Part shown: positions 1-9,199 of the stretch, in pieces | Numbering within the stretch: the stretch's first letter is position 1 | Layout of the letters: each line of letters begins with the position of its first letter | Source of the DNA: Pseudomonas entomophila | Lineage (GTDB): Bacteria > Pseudomonadota > Gammaproteobacteria > Pseudomonadales > Pseudomonadaceae | NCBI RefSeq assembly: GCF_018417595.1 | Contig: NZ_CP070982.1 | Location: forward strand, 4,887,001 to 4,951,000 | Length of the DNA stretch: 64,000 nucleotides | Direction of reading: 5' to 3' | Program-made: the position numbers and the translations under genes | Notes under the pieces: generated by a model | The model's database searches: none | What the model was told of the DNA's origin: nothing | Seen by the model: the letters and a program-made list of their open reading frames with translations, nothing else

Positions 1-90
1 CACGGCAATGGCCGAAACCAGAACACCGACGAACAGCAAAAGCATCAGGAAGCTTCCGCCTGGCAAAGGTTTGGCGAACAGCCGGCTCAC
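1..90 (-). CDS. ftsL: FtsL, N-terminal part (cut by window edge)
   Basis: Only the first 30 codons are present; the gene continues beyond position 1. FtsL is a bitopic inner-membrane division protein of the FtsQBL complex. The visible peptide starts with a short basic cytoplasmic part ([11 protein letters not shown]) and runs into a hydrophobic segment ([17 protein letters not shown]), as expected for its single membrane span. The start is GTG at 90-88, which overlaps the TGA of rsmH (89-87) as GTGA, so the two are translationally coupled. The position directly after mraZ-rsmH is the standard dcw cluster order, which supports the call strongly despite the short fragment. Confidence 0.85.
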   Translation of the reverse strand, partial: MSRLFAKPLPGGSFLMLLLFVGVLVSAIAV

Positions 91-1034
91 CGCAGCTTCT
101 CCGCCACCCGCATCACGGCGCTGCGCGACCGCGGGTTGGCCTTGAGCTCTGCCTCGGAGGCGAATTGCGCCTTGCCGATGAGCTTGATCTTCGGCTCGAA
201 CGTCTTGTGCTGCACCGGCAGGTTGCGCGGCAGGTTGTCCGCCTCGCCCTTGACCAGCTTGCGCATGAACAGCTTGACGATGCGGTCTTCAAGGGAATGG
301 AAGCTGATCACAGCCAGACGCCCGCCGACCTCCAGCGCATCGAGCGCCGCCTCAAGACCGGTCTCCAGATCGCCCAGCTCGTTGTTGACGTGGATGCGAA
401 GGCCCTGAAACGCGCGGGTCGCTGGGTTCTTGCCCTTCTCCCAGGCTGGGTTGGCGACCTTGAGCACCTCAGCCAGGTCAGCAGTGCGGGTGAACGGTTG
501 CTTTTCACGACGCTCCACCACCGCACGGGCCATACGCCCGGCAAAACGCTCTTCGCCATACTCCTTGAACACCCGGGCGATTTCCTCCACAGGCGCGGTG
601 GCGATGAATTCGGCGGCGCTGATACCCTGGTTCGGGTTCATGCGCATGTCGAGCGGGCCGTCATTGAGGAAGCTGAAGCCACGCTCCGGGTCATCCAGCT
701 GTGGCGACGACACCCCGAGGTCGAGCAGGATACCGCTGACCTTGCCGGCCAGACCACGCCCCGCGACTTCAGAACCCAACTCGGCAAAGCTGCGCTGCAC
801 AATGACAAAGCGGCCGTCTTCGGCCGCCAGCGCTTGCCCTGTGGCAATCGCCTGTGGATCCTTGTCGAACCCCAGCAGCCGCCCTTGCGGCCCGAGCTTG
901 CTCAGGATCAGGCGGCTGTGGCCGCCACGCCCGAAGGTGCCGTCCAGATAGCAACCGTCGGCGCGCAGGGCCAATGCCTCGACGGCTTCGTCGAGGAGGA
1001 CGGTGATGTGGTTGAAGCCGCTATCTATGGTCAC
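87..1034 (-). CDS. rsmH: 16S rRNA (cytosine(1402)-N(4))-methyltransferase RsmH
   Basis: RsmH (MraW) uses S-adenosylmethionine to methylate N4 of C1402 in 16S rRNA, in the decoding centre of the small subunit. The 315-residue protein has the usual family length. The SAM-binding loop [10 protein letters not shown] is at residues 31-40, the [14 protein letters not shown] motif at about 102-115, and the [12 protein letters not shown] motif near 244-255. The start is GTG at 1034-1032, overlapping the TGA of mraZ as GTGA. The 3' end overlaps ftsL in the same way. It is the second gene of the dcw operon and is presumably transcribed from the promoter in front of mraZ. Confidence 0.97.
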   Translation of the reverse strand: MTIDSGFNHITVLLDEAVEALALRADGCYLDGTFGRGGHSRLILSKLGPQGRLLGFDKDPQAIATGQALAAEDGRFVIVQRSFAELGSEVAGRGLAGKVSGILLDLGVSSPQLDDPERGFSFLNDGPLDMRMNPNQGISAAEFIATAPVEEIARVFKEYGEERFAGRMARAVVERREKQPFTRTADLAEVLKVANPAWEKGKNPATRAFQGLRIHVNNELGDLETGLEAALDALEVGGRLAVISFHSLEDRIVKLFMRKLVKGEADNLPRNLPVQHKTFEPKIKLIGKAQFASEAELKANPRSRSAVMRVAEKLR

Positions 1035-1486
1035 AGGATCAGGTCACGCAAATCATCGGGCATGGCGCCCGGTTGTTGGATAGCTGCAAGGTCGGCTGCC
1101 GAAACCGCGTTCCAGGCATCCTCGTCCCACAGCTGGAATTTGTTCAGCTGCCCCACCAGCATCGCCTTCTTGTCGAGCTTGGCGTACTCGCGCAGGCGGG
1201 GCGGCACCAGGAAACGCCCGCTGCCGTCGAGCTCCAGGTCAACCGCATTACCGATCAGCAAACGCTGCAGGCGGCGGTTTTCCTCACGCAAAGACGGCAA
1301 GGCGCGCAACTTGGCTTCTATCTGTTCCCACTCATCGAGGGGATAAACACACAAGCAGGGGTCAACGGCGTCGATGGTCACGATCAACTGACCATTGCAA
1401 CGCGAATCGAGCTCGTCACGGTACCGGCTCGGCATGGCGAGACGGCCCTTGGCATCGAGGCTGACGGCGTTGGCTCCGCGGAACAC
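1031..1486 (-). CDS. mraZ: Transcriptional regulator MraZ
   Basis: MraZ is a small DNA-binding protein that regulates its own dcw operon. The 151-residue product has two AbrB/SpoVT-like repeats, with signatures [13 protein letters not shown] (about residues 12-24) and [13 protein letters not shown] (about 90-102). I chose the GTG at 1486-1484, giving [15 protein letters not shown] as in other Pseudomonas MraZ, with a GGGGAA ribosome-binding sequence upstream. A longer TTG start at 1504 is possible but would place the start inside that site. It overlaps rsmH by four bases. Its presumed operator repeats lie just upstream at 1519-1553. Confidence 0.95.
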   Translation of the reverse strand: MFRGANAVSLDAKGRLAMPSRYRDELDSRCNGQLIVTIDAVDPCLCVYPLDEWEQIEAKLRALPSLREENRRLQRLLIGNAVDLELDGSGRFLVPPRLREYAKLDKKAMLVGQLNKFQLWDEDAWNAVSAADLAAIQQPGAMPDDLRDLIL

Positions 1487-1518
1487 GGCTGCGATTCCCC
1501 ACAATGTTAGCTTTTTTG

Positions 1519-1553
1519 TGCCAGAAAACCCACTTCATCCCACTTTCTGCCAC
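1519..1553 (-). promoter_or_regulatory. MraZ operator: three direct repeats with 10-bp period
   Basis: Read on the minus strand, GTGGC, GTGGG and GTGGG start exactly 10 bp apart (plus-strand complements at 1549-1553, 1539-1543 and 1529-1533), and a partial TGGCA follows. E. coli MraZ is known to bind TGGGN direct repeats separated by 5-nt spacers upstream of its own gene, and this arrangement has the same unit and period. The repeats sit immediately downstream of the predicted -10 box, which fits autorepression. The repeats are seen directly; binding is inferred. Confidence 0.8.
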
Positions 1554-1561
1554 TTGCGCAC

Positions 1562-1591
1562 ACTATAGGAATCCGCCCGCCACACCGTCAA
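1562..1591 (-). promoter_or_regulatory. Predicted sigma-70 promoter of the dcw cluster (Pmra)
   Basis: On the minus strand a TTGACG -35 box (complement of 1586-1591) is followed after 18 bp by a TATAGT -10 box (complement of 1562-1567). Transcription would start near 1555, at the edge of the MraZ repeats and about 70 bp before the mraZ start. This is the only clear signal in the 308-bp gap between mraZ and rnpB (1487-1794). The AT-rich stretch 1592-1790 holds no recognisable gene. Confidence 0.75.
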
Positions 1592-1794
1592 GGCACGTTC
1601 ATAAGGAAAACCCTTACAGGACGGCGATTTAGCGCAACATTGGAAGGTGAAAGGAGTGTGAAAGAGAAAAACTGACGAGAAAAATCAAACCCACTCAAGC
1701 GGATAGAGCGCAGAGTTAAAGTAATTTATTAAGAGTAAGATTTTTTCGGTATTACCAAGGCGCTTCTGCTATCGAATCAAGCAGGGAGGGAGAG

Positions 1795-2154
1795 GTGGAG
1801 AGTCGATCTGTAAGCCGGGTTTTGTCGAGGACAGTCATTCCTCTACGACGGCCATCACTGGACGCCTCTAGCAACCTACCCGGTTCCGACGCGGGCCACG
1901 CCGTATGGAACCCTATTTGGTCTTGCTCCGAGTGGGGTTTACCTAGCCACGAACTGTTGCCAGTCGTGCGGTGCGCTCTTACCGCACCTTTTCACCCTTA
2001 CCGGCGCCGAAGCGCTTAGGCGGTTGTTTTCTGTGGCACTTTCCGTAGGCTCGCGCCTCCCAGGCGTTACCTGGCACTCTGCCCTATGGAGCCCGGACTT
2101 TCCTCCCCCGCCTCTTGCGGAACAAAAGACGGCAGCGACTGTCCGATCGACTCT
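1795..2154 (-). ncRNA. rnpB: RNase P RNA (M1 RNA, type A)
   Basis: This is the catalytic RNA of ribonuclease P, which trims the 5' leader from pre-tRNAs. Read on the minus strand, the 5' end AGAGTCGATCGGACAGTC pairs with the 3' end CCGGCTTACAGATCGACTCT to close helix P1. Conserved family segments are present: GGGGGAGGAAAGTCCGGGCTCC near the 5' end, GGGTGAAAAGG in the middle, and TAAACCCC with ACAAAACCCGGC near the 3' end. The length of about 355-360 nt fits Pseudomonas. The 5' end lies about 10 nt after a good promoter; the 3' end is placed by the P1 pairing and may be off by a few bases. Confidence 0.95.
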
Positions 2155-2163
2155 CCGCCGACA

Positions 2164-2192
2164 AGATTACCGGCAGGCGCGCTCAAGAACAA
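2164..2192 (-). promoter_or_regulatory. Predicted promoter of rnpB
   Basis: On the minus strand TTGTTC (complement of 2187-2192) and TAATCT (complement of 2164-2169) are separated by 17 bp. The -10 box ends about 10 bp before the mature RNase P RNA 5' end, the expected distance for a sigma-70 promoter. Confidence 0.65.
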
Positions 2193-2294
2193 GCGATGTA
2201 ACAATAATACCACTTAGCCATCACCGCAACCCCGGACAGTTCCTTGACCACGTGATGGCGGCCAGGTGTTTGGAGACAGCCTTGCAGCATTCTT

Positions 2295-2328
2295 GAGATA
2301 GAGCGCCGCGCGGGCGGTGCTCGATCTC
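2295..2328 (-). repeat. Near-perfect hairpin (GC-rich dispersed palindrome) after rsmI
   Basis: A 34-base inverted repeat runs from GAGATAGAGCGCC to its near-complement GGTGCTCGATCTC, with two non-Watson-Crick positions. A related half (GAGATCGAGCGCCGC) occurs at 38414 beside a REP pair, so this is probably one of the dispersed intergenic palindromes. It lies 44 bp beyond the rsmI stop codon and could also work as a transcription barrier for rsmI. No T-run follows directly. Confidence 0.6.
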
Positions 2329-2371
2329 ATGGGCGCTGCAACTTGACCGTCGAACACCTCGAAAGCCCCGA

Positions 2372-3247
2372 TTAGCTGGCTTTCTGTTTATCCAACGCCA
2401 ACTGATAGAGCAGGTTCTTGCGCACCCCTGTGATCTCGGCCGCCAGTGCCGCAGCCTTCTTCAACGGCATTTCTCCCAACAGCAGATCCAGAACACGCTG
2501 CGCCTCGTTGCTGATCGCCTGCTCACCTTCAGGCGCGCTCCAACCGGCCACCAGCACCACGCATTCGCCCCGCTGCTGATTGCTGTCGCCCTGCACGAAC
2601 GCCCGCAGCTCGGCCAGCGGCAAGCCCTTCAGCGTCTCGAAAGTCTTGGTGATTTCACGCGCCAGTACCGCCGGCCGATCACCACCGAATACCGCCTCCA
2701 TATCCTCCAGGCACTCCAGGATTCGATGCGGGGCCTCGTAGAAAATCAACGTGCGCGGTTCTTCCTTCACTTGCTCCAGGCGTGCCCGACGCCCTGCTGT
2801 CTTGGCCGGCAGGAAGCCCTCGAAGATGAACCGGTCCGACGGCAGCCCCGCCGCCGACAACGCCGCGATCAGCGCACACGCACCCGGCACCGGCACCACC
2901 TGCACACCCGCCGCCCGCGCCTGGCGCACCAGGTGATAGCCCGGGTCGGAAATCAGCGGCGTACCGGCATCGGACACCAACGCCACATCGTCACCGGCCA
3001 GCAAACGGGTGATGAAGCGACTGCCTTCGTCGCGTTCGTTGTGCTCATGGCAGGCCGCCAATGGCGTGTCGATACCGAAATGCTGGAGCAGGCGCACCGA
3101 GTGGCGAGTGTCCTCTGCGGCAATCAGGCTGACATCGGCCAGCACTTTCAGCGCCCTGGCGCTCATGTCGTCGAGGTTGCCGATGGGCGTGGCGACCACA
3201 TACAGCGTTCCCATGGTGGATTTCGAAGCCCCTGCAACATCAGTCAC
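2372..3247 (-). CDS. rsmI: 16S rRNA (cytidine(1402)-2'-O)-methyltransferase RsmI
   Basis: RsmI methylates the ribose 2'-O of C1402 in 16S rRNA, the same nucleotide that RsmH methylates on the base; both genes are within 3.3 kb here. The protein has the tetrapyrrole-methylase fold with GTLYVVATPIGNLDD at the N-terminus, AAEDTRHS, and the SDAGTPLISDPG loop. I chose the GTG at 3247 (MTDVAGASKSTMGTL, 291 residues) because AGGTG lies 6 nt upstream. An ATG at 3262 and an ATG at 3214 are also in frame. It is divergent from lpoA, as in many gamma-proteobacteria. Confidence 0.93.
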   Translation of the reverse strand: MTDVAGASKSTMGTLYVVATPIGNLDDMSARALKVLADVSLIAAEDTRHSVRLLQHFGIDTPLAACHEHNERDEGSRFITRLLAGDDVALVSDAGTPLISDPGYHLVRQARAAGVQVVPVPGACALIAALSAAGLPSDRFIFEGFLPAKTAGRRARLEQVKEEPRTLIFYEAPHRILECLEDMEAVFGGDRPAVLAREITKTFETLKGLPLAELRAFVQGDSNQQRGECVVLVAGWSAPEGEQAISNEAQRVLDLLLGEMPLKKAAALAAEITGVRKNLLYQLALDKQKAS

Positions 3248-3434
3248 TGCGCACACCTGCATTTCGGATCAAAGGCGCCATTGTAGCCCGAGCGCCGGTA
3301 ACAGGGCGCAACGAACTTCACCGCTCACCTGCCCAGTGCCACCTATAGTGAAGGTTCGGCATCGGCAAGATCGCGCCCGGACCGCCGCTTGGGTACAATT
3401 GTCGGCCAACTTGATCGAGTAACAGGACCTTTAC

Positions 3435-5252
3435 ATGATCGCTTGCCTGCGGCTGTTCACAGCCCTCTGCCTCGCTGCCCTGCTGGCAGCCTGCGCCAGC
3501 TCGCCCTCATCCAGCCTGGGCGAACTGCCACGCACCCCGGACGCCAGCATCGAGCAACTGCTCGACAAGGCAGCCACCAGCAAGTCAGCTGAAGACGCCG
3601 CGCTGCTGCGCCTGAGCGCCGCCGACCTGGCCTACAAGCAAAAGGACTTCCCCCGCGCCGCCCGCATTCTCGAGCAGGTGCCGCTGGACTCGCTCAAGCC
3701 CGCGCAGCAAGTGTTCGCCTCCACGCTGGCCGCCGAACTGGCCATGAGCCGCAACCAGCCCAAGGCCGCCCTTGCCGCCCTCGCCCACCCGAGCCTGCAA
3801 CGCGTCGGCGAACTACCTGAGGAACAGCAGGCACGCACCTACAGCGTGCATGCCGCCGCACTGGAAGCCGACGGCCAGGCCCTGGCAGCCGCCCAGCAGC
3901 GCGTACTGCTGACCCCACTGCTCAGCGGCCAGGCAGCCGCCACCAACAATGACGCCATCTGGGCCCTGGTCGCCTCGCTGCCCGCCGAACAACTGCAGCA
4001 GCCCTCCAGCGATGCGACGCTCGCCGGCTGGACCAGCCTGGCACTCGCAGTCAAGAGCGCTGGCACCCTGGAGCAGCAGCAAGCGGCCATCGACGCCTGG
4101 CGCAAGCAACACCCCGACCACCCGGCGTCGAAACAACTGCCGGTGGCCCTGACCAAACTCAAGGAACTGGCTAGCCAGCCACTGACCAAGATCGCCCTGC
4201 TGCTGCCGCAGGAAGGCCAGCTTGCAGGCGTTGCCCGCGCCCTGCGCGACGGCTTCATGGCCGCCCACTTCCAGGCCCAGCAAGGTGGCCAGCCGGCACC
4301 TGCCGTACAGGTGTTCGACAGCTCGCGCATCACCTCGCTCGATGACTTCTACCGCCAGGCCCAGGCCGCTGGCGTGCAACTGGTCGTCGGCCCGCTGGAG
4401 AAACCCCTGGTGAAGAAGCTCGCCACCTATCCGCAACTGCCCATCACCACCCTGGCGCTGAACTACGCCGACGCCGGCCAGAAAGCACCGCCACAACTGT
4501 TCCAGTTCGGTCTCGCCGCCGAGGACGAAGCCCGCGAAGTCGCCCGCCGCGCCCGCGCCGACGGCATGGCCCGCGCGGTTGCGCTGGTCCCGAGCGGTGA
4601 ATGGGGTGATCGCGTGCTCGCCGCCTTCCGCAAGGATTGGGAAACCAATGGTGGCACCCTGCTCGCCGCCGAACGCATCGCCCAGCCAGTCGCCCTGGCC
4701 CAGCAGATCGCCGAGCTGTTCCAGTTGCGCCAGAGCGAAGGCCGCGCCAAGAGCCTGCAGAGCACTGTGGGTGGCAACATCGCCGCACAACCGTCGCGCC
4801 GGCAGGACATCGACTTCATCTTCCTGGCCGCCACCCCGCAGCAAGCCCAGCAGATCAAACCCACCCTCAACTTCCAGTACGCCGGCGACGTACCGGTCTA
4901 CGCCACCTCGAACCTCTACAGCGCCAGCGGTGACGTCAACCAGTACAACGACATGAACGGCATTCGCTTCTGCGAAACCCCGTGGCTGCTCGACAGCACC
5001 AATAGCCTGCGCCAGCAGGTGGTGCAACAGTGGCCCCAGGCTGCGGGCAGCCTCGGCCGCCTGTACGCCATGGGCGTCGATGCCTATAGCCTGGCCCCTC
5101 GCCTGGACCAGCTCAAGGCACTGCCAGGCAACCGAATCGAAGGCCAATCCGGCAGCCTGAGCATGAACGCCAATCAGCGTGTCGAGCGTCAATTGCCCTG
5201 GGCCGAGTTCTCCGGCGGCCAGGTCAAGCGCCTTCCGGATACGCCTCGCTGA
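3435..5252 (+). CDS. lpoA: Penicillin-binding protein activator LpoA (outer-membrane lipoprotein)
   Basis: LpoA is an outer-membrane lipoprotein that reaches through the periplasm to stimulate the peptidoglycan synthase PBP1A. The 605-residue protein has a lipoprotein signal ending LLAAC, so Cys20 would be the lipidated residue. An N-terminal helical, TPR-like, Ala/Gln-rich region (about 30-240) is followed by a periplasmic-binding-protein-like LppC domain (about 250-600; KIALLLPQEGQLAGVARALRDGF). It starts at an ATG with AGGA 8 nt upstream. Its TGA overlaps the ATG of yraN by one base (TGATG). The order lpoA-yraN-diaA-dolP matches E. coli yraM-yraN-diaA-yraP. Confidence 0.95.
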   Translation: MIACLRLFTALCLAALLAACASSPSSSLGELPRTPDASIEQLLDKAATSKSAEDAALLRLSAADLAYKQKDFPRAARILEQVPLDSLKPAQQVFASTLAAELAMSRNQPKAALAALAHPSLQRVGELPEEQQARTYSVHAAALEADGQALAAAQQRVLLTPLLSGQAAATNNDAIWALVASLPAEQLQQPSSDATLAGWTSLALAVKSAGTLEQQQAAIDAWRKQHPDHPASKQLPVALTKLKELASQPLTKIALLLPQEGQLAGVARALRDGFMAAHFQAQQGGQPAPAVQVFDSSRITSLDDFYRQAQAAGVQLVVGPLEKPLVKKLATYPQLPITTLALNYADAGQKAPPQLFQFGLAAEDEAREVARRARADGMARAVALVPSGEWGDRVLAAFRKDWETNGGTLLAAERIAQPVALAQQIAELFQLRQSEGRAKSLQSTVGGNIAAQPSRRQDIDFIFLAATPQQAQQIKPTLNFQYAGDVPVYATSNLYSASGDVNQYNDMNGIRFCETPWLLDSTNSLRQQVVQQWPQAAGSLGRLYAMGVDAYSLAPRLDQLKALPGNRIEGQSGSLSMNANQRVERQLPWAEFSGGQVKRLPDTPR

Positions 5253-5623
5253 TGCCCGAAGCGTCGCCATCCTGCGCCGGCCAGGCCGCCGAAGACCACG
5301 CCCTCGAGCACCTTCGAGGGCAGGGCCTGCGGCTGCTGGCCCGCAACTGGCGATGCAAGGGTGGTGAGCTCGATCTGGTCATGCTCGATGCCGATACAGT
5401 AGTATTCGTCGAAGTCCGCTATCGGTTGCACGCGGGCTTTGGTGGCGCGCTCGGCAGTATCGATGGGCGCAAGCAGAAGCGACTGACGCTTGCCGCCAAC
5501 CTTTTCCTGCAGAGCGAACCCCGCTGGGCCAAAAAACCCTGCCGCTTCGATGTTGTCGCCCTGCAGGGCCAGGGGCACGCGGGGCAACCGCTTCAATGGC
5601 TGAAAAACGCCTTCGAATGCTGA
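5252..5623 (+). CDS. yraN: YraN family protein (UPF0102, endonuclease-like fold)
   Basis: This 123-residue member of the UPF0102 family has a restriction-endonuclease-like fold; its role is not firmly established. The family signature is visible: A-E-x-H-A-x-x-x-L (AAEDHALEHL), then GELDLVMLDADTVVFVEVRYR, with the Glu, Asp and Glu residues that resemble a nuclease D-ExK core, although the last position is R-Y-R rather than K. It is translationally coupled to lpoA by a TGATG overlap. An 87-bp gap separates it from the SIS-domain gene. I make no functional claim beyond the family. Confidence 0.9.
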   Translation: MPEASPSCAGQAAEDHALEHLRGQGLRLLARNWRCKGGELDLVMLDADTVVFVEVRYRLHAGFGGALGSIDGRKQKRLTLAANLFLQSEPRWAKKPCRFDVVALQGQGHAGQPLQWLKNAFEC

Positions 5624-6879
<1,256 letters not shown>

Positions 6880-6892
6880 CCCCTTCGCCGCC

Positions 6893-6928
6893 AAGGCGGC
6901 TCCTGCAGACCTGCGCAGGAGCCGCCTT
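6893..6928. repeat. REP-like hairpin between dolP and the small lipoprotein
   Basis: A perfect 14-bp inverted repeat (arms 6893-6906 and 6915-6928, AAGGCGGCTCCTGC and its complement) encloses an 8-nt loop. It belongs to the GGCTCCTGC-type REP variants in this genome. There is no T-run, so it may stabilise the upstream mRNA or pause transcription rather than terminate it. Confidence 0.8.
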
Positions 6929-6963
6929 GCCGGCGAACAACCCTCGAGAACCAGGAAACACTC

Positions 6964-7182
6964 ATGAAGAAGCTTCTGCTGCCCGCCCTGCTCATCGGCG
7001 CTTTCGCCACCCTGGCCGGCTGCTCCACCCCGAGCGTGATCACCCTCAACGATGGCCGCGAACTGCAGACCACCGACACGCCGGAATTCGACCGCGCCTC
7101 GGGCTTCTACGAGTTCAAGCAGCTGGACGGCAAGCCGACCCGCATCAACAAGGACCAGGTACAAAGCATCAAGGACCTGTGA
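6964..7182 (+). CDS. Small YgdI/YgdR-family lipoprotein (DUF903)
   Basis: This 72-residue lipoprotein has the signal MKKLLLPALLIGAFATLAGC (Cys20 lipidated) followed by an SH3-like YgdI/YgdR domain (VITLNDGRELQTTDTPEFD...YEFKQLDGKPTRINKDQVQSIKDL). Members are abundant small outer-membrane lipoproteins whose exact role is unknown. It starts at an ATG with a purine-rich site (CCAGGAAAC). A strong bidirectional terminator follows at 7195-7232. Confidence in the family is high; nothing in the context tells the function. Confidence 0.9.
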   Translation: MKKLLLPALLIGAFATLAGCSTPSVITLNDGRELQTTDTPEFDRASGFYEFKQLDGKPTRINKDQVQSIKDL

Positions 7183-7194
7183 TCCGACAGCAGT

Positions 7195-7232
7195 AACAAA
7201 AAAGGCGATCCATCCGGATCGCCTTTTTTGTT
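7195..7232. terminator. Bidirectional intrinsic terminator
   Basis: An 8-bp GGCGATCC stem with a 4-base ATCC loop is flanked by an A-run on the left and a T-run on the right. It therefore works as an intrinsic terminator in both directions, serving the small lipoprotein gene on the plus strand and sspB on the minus strand. The sspB stop codon lies at its right edge. Confidence 0.93.
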
Positions 7233-7665
7233 ACTTGACCACCTTGAGGCTGGGTCGACCGCTCGGACGTGGCGGCTGGCCACCACCCTCCGGCGGACCA
7301 TCGTCATTCGGTTCGACCCCCTCATCAGCCGGCAGGTCATCTTCATCGTCGAGTGGCGGCTCGAGCTCGAAGACCATGCCCTGGCCATTCTCCCGGGCGT
7401 AGATGCCCAGGATCGCGCCGATTGGTACATACAGCGTGTGGGCCACGCCACCGAAGCGCCCCTCGAAGCTCACCGCCTCATTGTCCATGTGCAGGCTGCG
7501 CACGGCGCTTGGGGAGATGTTCAGCACGATCTGGCCATCACTGGCGAAACCTTGGGGCACCTGGACGGCCGGATACTCGGCATTGACCAGCATATGGGGG
7601 GTGCAATCGTTGTCGACGATCCACTCGTACAGCGCTCGAACCAGATAAGGGCGACTGGAGTTCAT
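7231..7665 (-). CDS. sspB: ClpXP protease specificity-enhancing factor SspB
   Basis: SspB is an adaptor that binds ssrA-tagged peptides and delivers them to ClpXP. The 144-residue protein has the N-terminal SspB fold (SSRPYLVRALYEWIVDN...LNISPSAV...FGG...PIGAILGIYARENGQGM, residues 1-105). A flexible acidic and Gly/Pro-rich linker follows, and then the C-terminal ClpX-binding tail GRPSLKVVK, close to the enterobacterial XB motif. I chose the ATG at 7665 with AGGAG about 8 nt upstream rather than the TTG three bases earlier. It follows sspA by 14 bp in one operon, as in most proteobacteria. Confidence 0.95.
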   Translation of the reverse strand: MNSSRPYLVRALYEWIVDNDCTPHMLVNAEYPAVQVPQGFASDGQIVLNISPSAVRSLHMDNEAVSFEGRFGGVAHTLYVPIGAILGIYARENGQGMVFELEPPLDDEDDLPADEGVEPNDDGPPEGGGQPPRPSGRPSLKVVK

Positions 7666-7679
7666 CAACGGCTCCTTTT

Positions 7680-8303
7680 TTAAACCTTGCGCATTTCACG
7701 TTCGGTAGCGGACAGGCTCGCCTGGAAAGGCTCGCGGGCGAACTGTCGCTCCATGTAATCCAGCAGCGGCTTGGCCTGCCGCGGCAATTCGATACCCATC
7801 ACCGGCAAACGCCAGAGGATGGGCAGTAGACAGCAATCGACCAGGCTTTGCTCCTCGCTCATGAAGCAGGCCATCTCGCCAAACAGCGGCGCCACCCCTG
7901 TAAGACTCTCACGCAGCTCCTTGCGCGCCTGGGCGCGCACCGCGTCGCTGTTGCGGGTATCGAGCACCGTGTCGGCCAAGGCACACCAGTCGCGCTGGAT
8001 GCGATGCATCAGCAGCCGGCTGTTGCCACGGGCCACCGGATAGACCGGCATCAGCGCCGGGTGCGGGTAGCGCTCCTCGAGATACTCCATCACCACCGAT
8101 GACTCGTACAACGCCAGGTCTCTATCGACCAGGGTCGGCAGGCTGCCGTAGGGGTTCACTTCAACCAGCTTGGGCGGTAGACGCTTGGGGTCGACATCGA
8201 TGATCTGCACCGTGACGCCTTTCTCCGCGAGCACGAGGCGTACCCGATGAGAATAATGATCAGCGGGGTCGGAATAGCAGGCTAACCTGTTGGTTGCGCC
8301 CAT
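7680..8303 (-). CDS. sspA: Stringent starvation protein A (SspA)
   Basis: SspA is an RNA-polymerase-associated protein of the glutathione-S-transferase fold that affects stationary-phase and stress transcription. The 207-residue protein has a thioredoxin-like N-terminal domain (residues about 7-85, [20 protein letters not shown]...[31 protein letters not shown]) and an all-helical C-terminal domain. The start ATG has GAGGAG 9 nt upstream. It sits between the petABC terminator and sspB, the common pet-sspA-sspB order in Pseudomonas, and forms an operon with sspB. Confidence 0.95.
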   Translation of the reverse strand: MGATNRLACYSDPADHYSHRVRLVLAEKGVTVQIIDVDPKRLPPKLVEVNPYGSLPTLVDRDLALYESSVVMEYLEERYPHPALMPVYPVARGNSRLLMHRIQRDWCALADTVLDTRNSDAVRAQARKELRESLTGVAPLFGEMACFMSEEQSLVDCCLLPILWRLPVMGIELPRQAKPLLDYMERQFAREPFQASLSATEREMRKV

Positions 8304-8346
8304 GTAGCGCCTCCTCGCACGGGATGCTTGTAAAACTCTAAATGAA

Positions 8347-8395
8347 AACGCGCCCGGGGCGCCCTGGCATGTCTGCCAGGCGCCCCGGGCGCGTT
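8347..8395 (-). terminator. Intrinsic terminator of the petABC operon
   Basis: A very long inverted repeat (arms of 22-23 bases with one bulged C, and a 4-base loop) begins 25 bp beyond the petC stop. On the minus strand a T-rich stretch (TTTTCATTTAG) follows. The stem is unusually long and GC-rich for a terminator and separates the highly expressed cytochrome bc1 genes from sspA. Confidence 0.9.
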
Positions 8396-8419
8396 CAACT
8401 ACCAGAAACTACTGCGTGA

Positions 8420-9199
8420 TCAGTGCACGTCCTTCCAGTATTCGCGCTTGAGCAAGTAGGCGAACACGAAGAAGAAAGCCAGGTACAGCAGGACATAGGT
8501 GCCTATGCGCTGGCTTTCCAGTTTGACCGGGTTGGCCGAATAGGCCAGGAAGGTCACCAGGTTCTTGACCTTCTCGTCGAACTGCTCGGTGGTCAGGGTA
8601 CCGGATTTCTCCTCGACGGTCAGCTGGTCGCATGCTTCATGGGTCAACGGGCTGCCGGTCAGCGGGTCGAATTGCTTCTTGCCGTCGATCACGGTCTGCA
8701 CTTGCTTGCAACCGATCACCTGGTTGCCTTGCAGCCCGACCAGCACGTTGGGCATGCCCACATTGGGGAATACCTTGTTGTTCACCCGATAGGGGCGCGC
8801 CGGATCCTCGTAGAAGCTGCGCAGGTAGGTGTACAGCCAGTCGTTGCCACGCACCCGGGCGACCAGGGTGAGATCGGGTGGCGCCGCGCCGAACCAGGTC
8901 TTGGCATCGTTCGGCTGCATGCCGATCTTCATGTGGTCGCCGATCTTGGCACCGGTGAACACCAGGTTCTCGAGCATCAGCTCGTGGGGTATCCCCAGAT
9001 CGTCGGCTACCCGCTCGTAACGCTGGAACTTGGCGCTGTGGCAACCCATGCAATAGTTGGCGAAGGTACGCGCGCCGTCCTGCAGGGCGGCCTTGTCGGT
9101 CAGGTCGACATCGACCTTGTCCAGCTCCAGGCTGTGTTCGGCAGCGAAGGATAGGCCAGGCATCAGTGCCAGCAAAAATACTGCAATCAACTTTTTCAT
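8420..9199 (-). CDS. petC: Cytochrome c1 subunit of the bc1 complex
   Basis: Cytochrome c1 accepts electrons from the Rieske protein and passes them to cytochrome c in the periplasm. The 259-residue protein has a signal peptide (MKKLIAVFLLALMPGLSFAA), a covalent heme site C50-M-G-C53-H54, and a C-terminal membrane anchor (TYVLLYLAFFFVFAYLLKREYW). It is the last gene of petABC: its ATG overlaps the petB TGA by one base (TGATG). A long terminator follows. Length and gene order agree with Pseudomonas petC. Confidence 0.97.
   Translation of the reverse strand: MKKLIAVFLLALMPGLSFAAEHSLELDKVDVDLTDKAALQDGARTFANYCMGCHSAKFQRYERVADDLGIPHELMLENLVFTGAKIGDHMKIGMQPNDAKTWFGAAPPDLTLVARVRGNDWLYTYLRSFYEDPARPYRVNNKVFPNVGMPNVLVGLQGNQVIGCKQVQTVIDGKKQFDPLTGSPLTHEACDQLTVEEKSGTLTTEQFDEKVKNLVTFLAYSANPVKLESQRIGTYVLLYLAFFFVFAYLLKREYWKDVH

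Noticed and set aside
3813..5270. 485-codon minus-strand frame opposite lpoA
   Set aside because: Antisense artefact of biased codon use in an Ala/Gln-rich gene.
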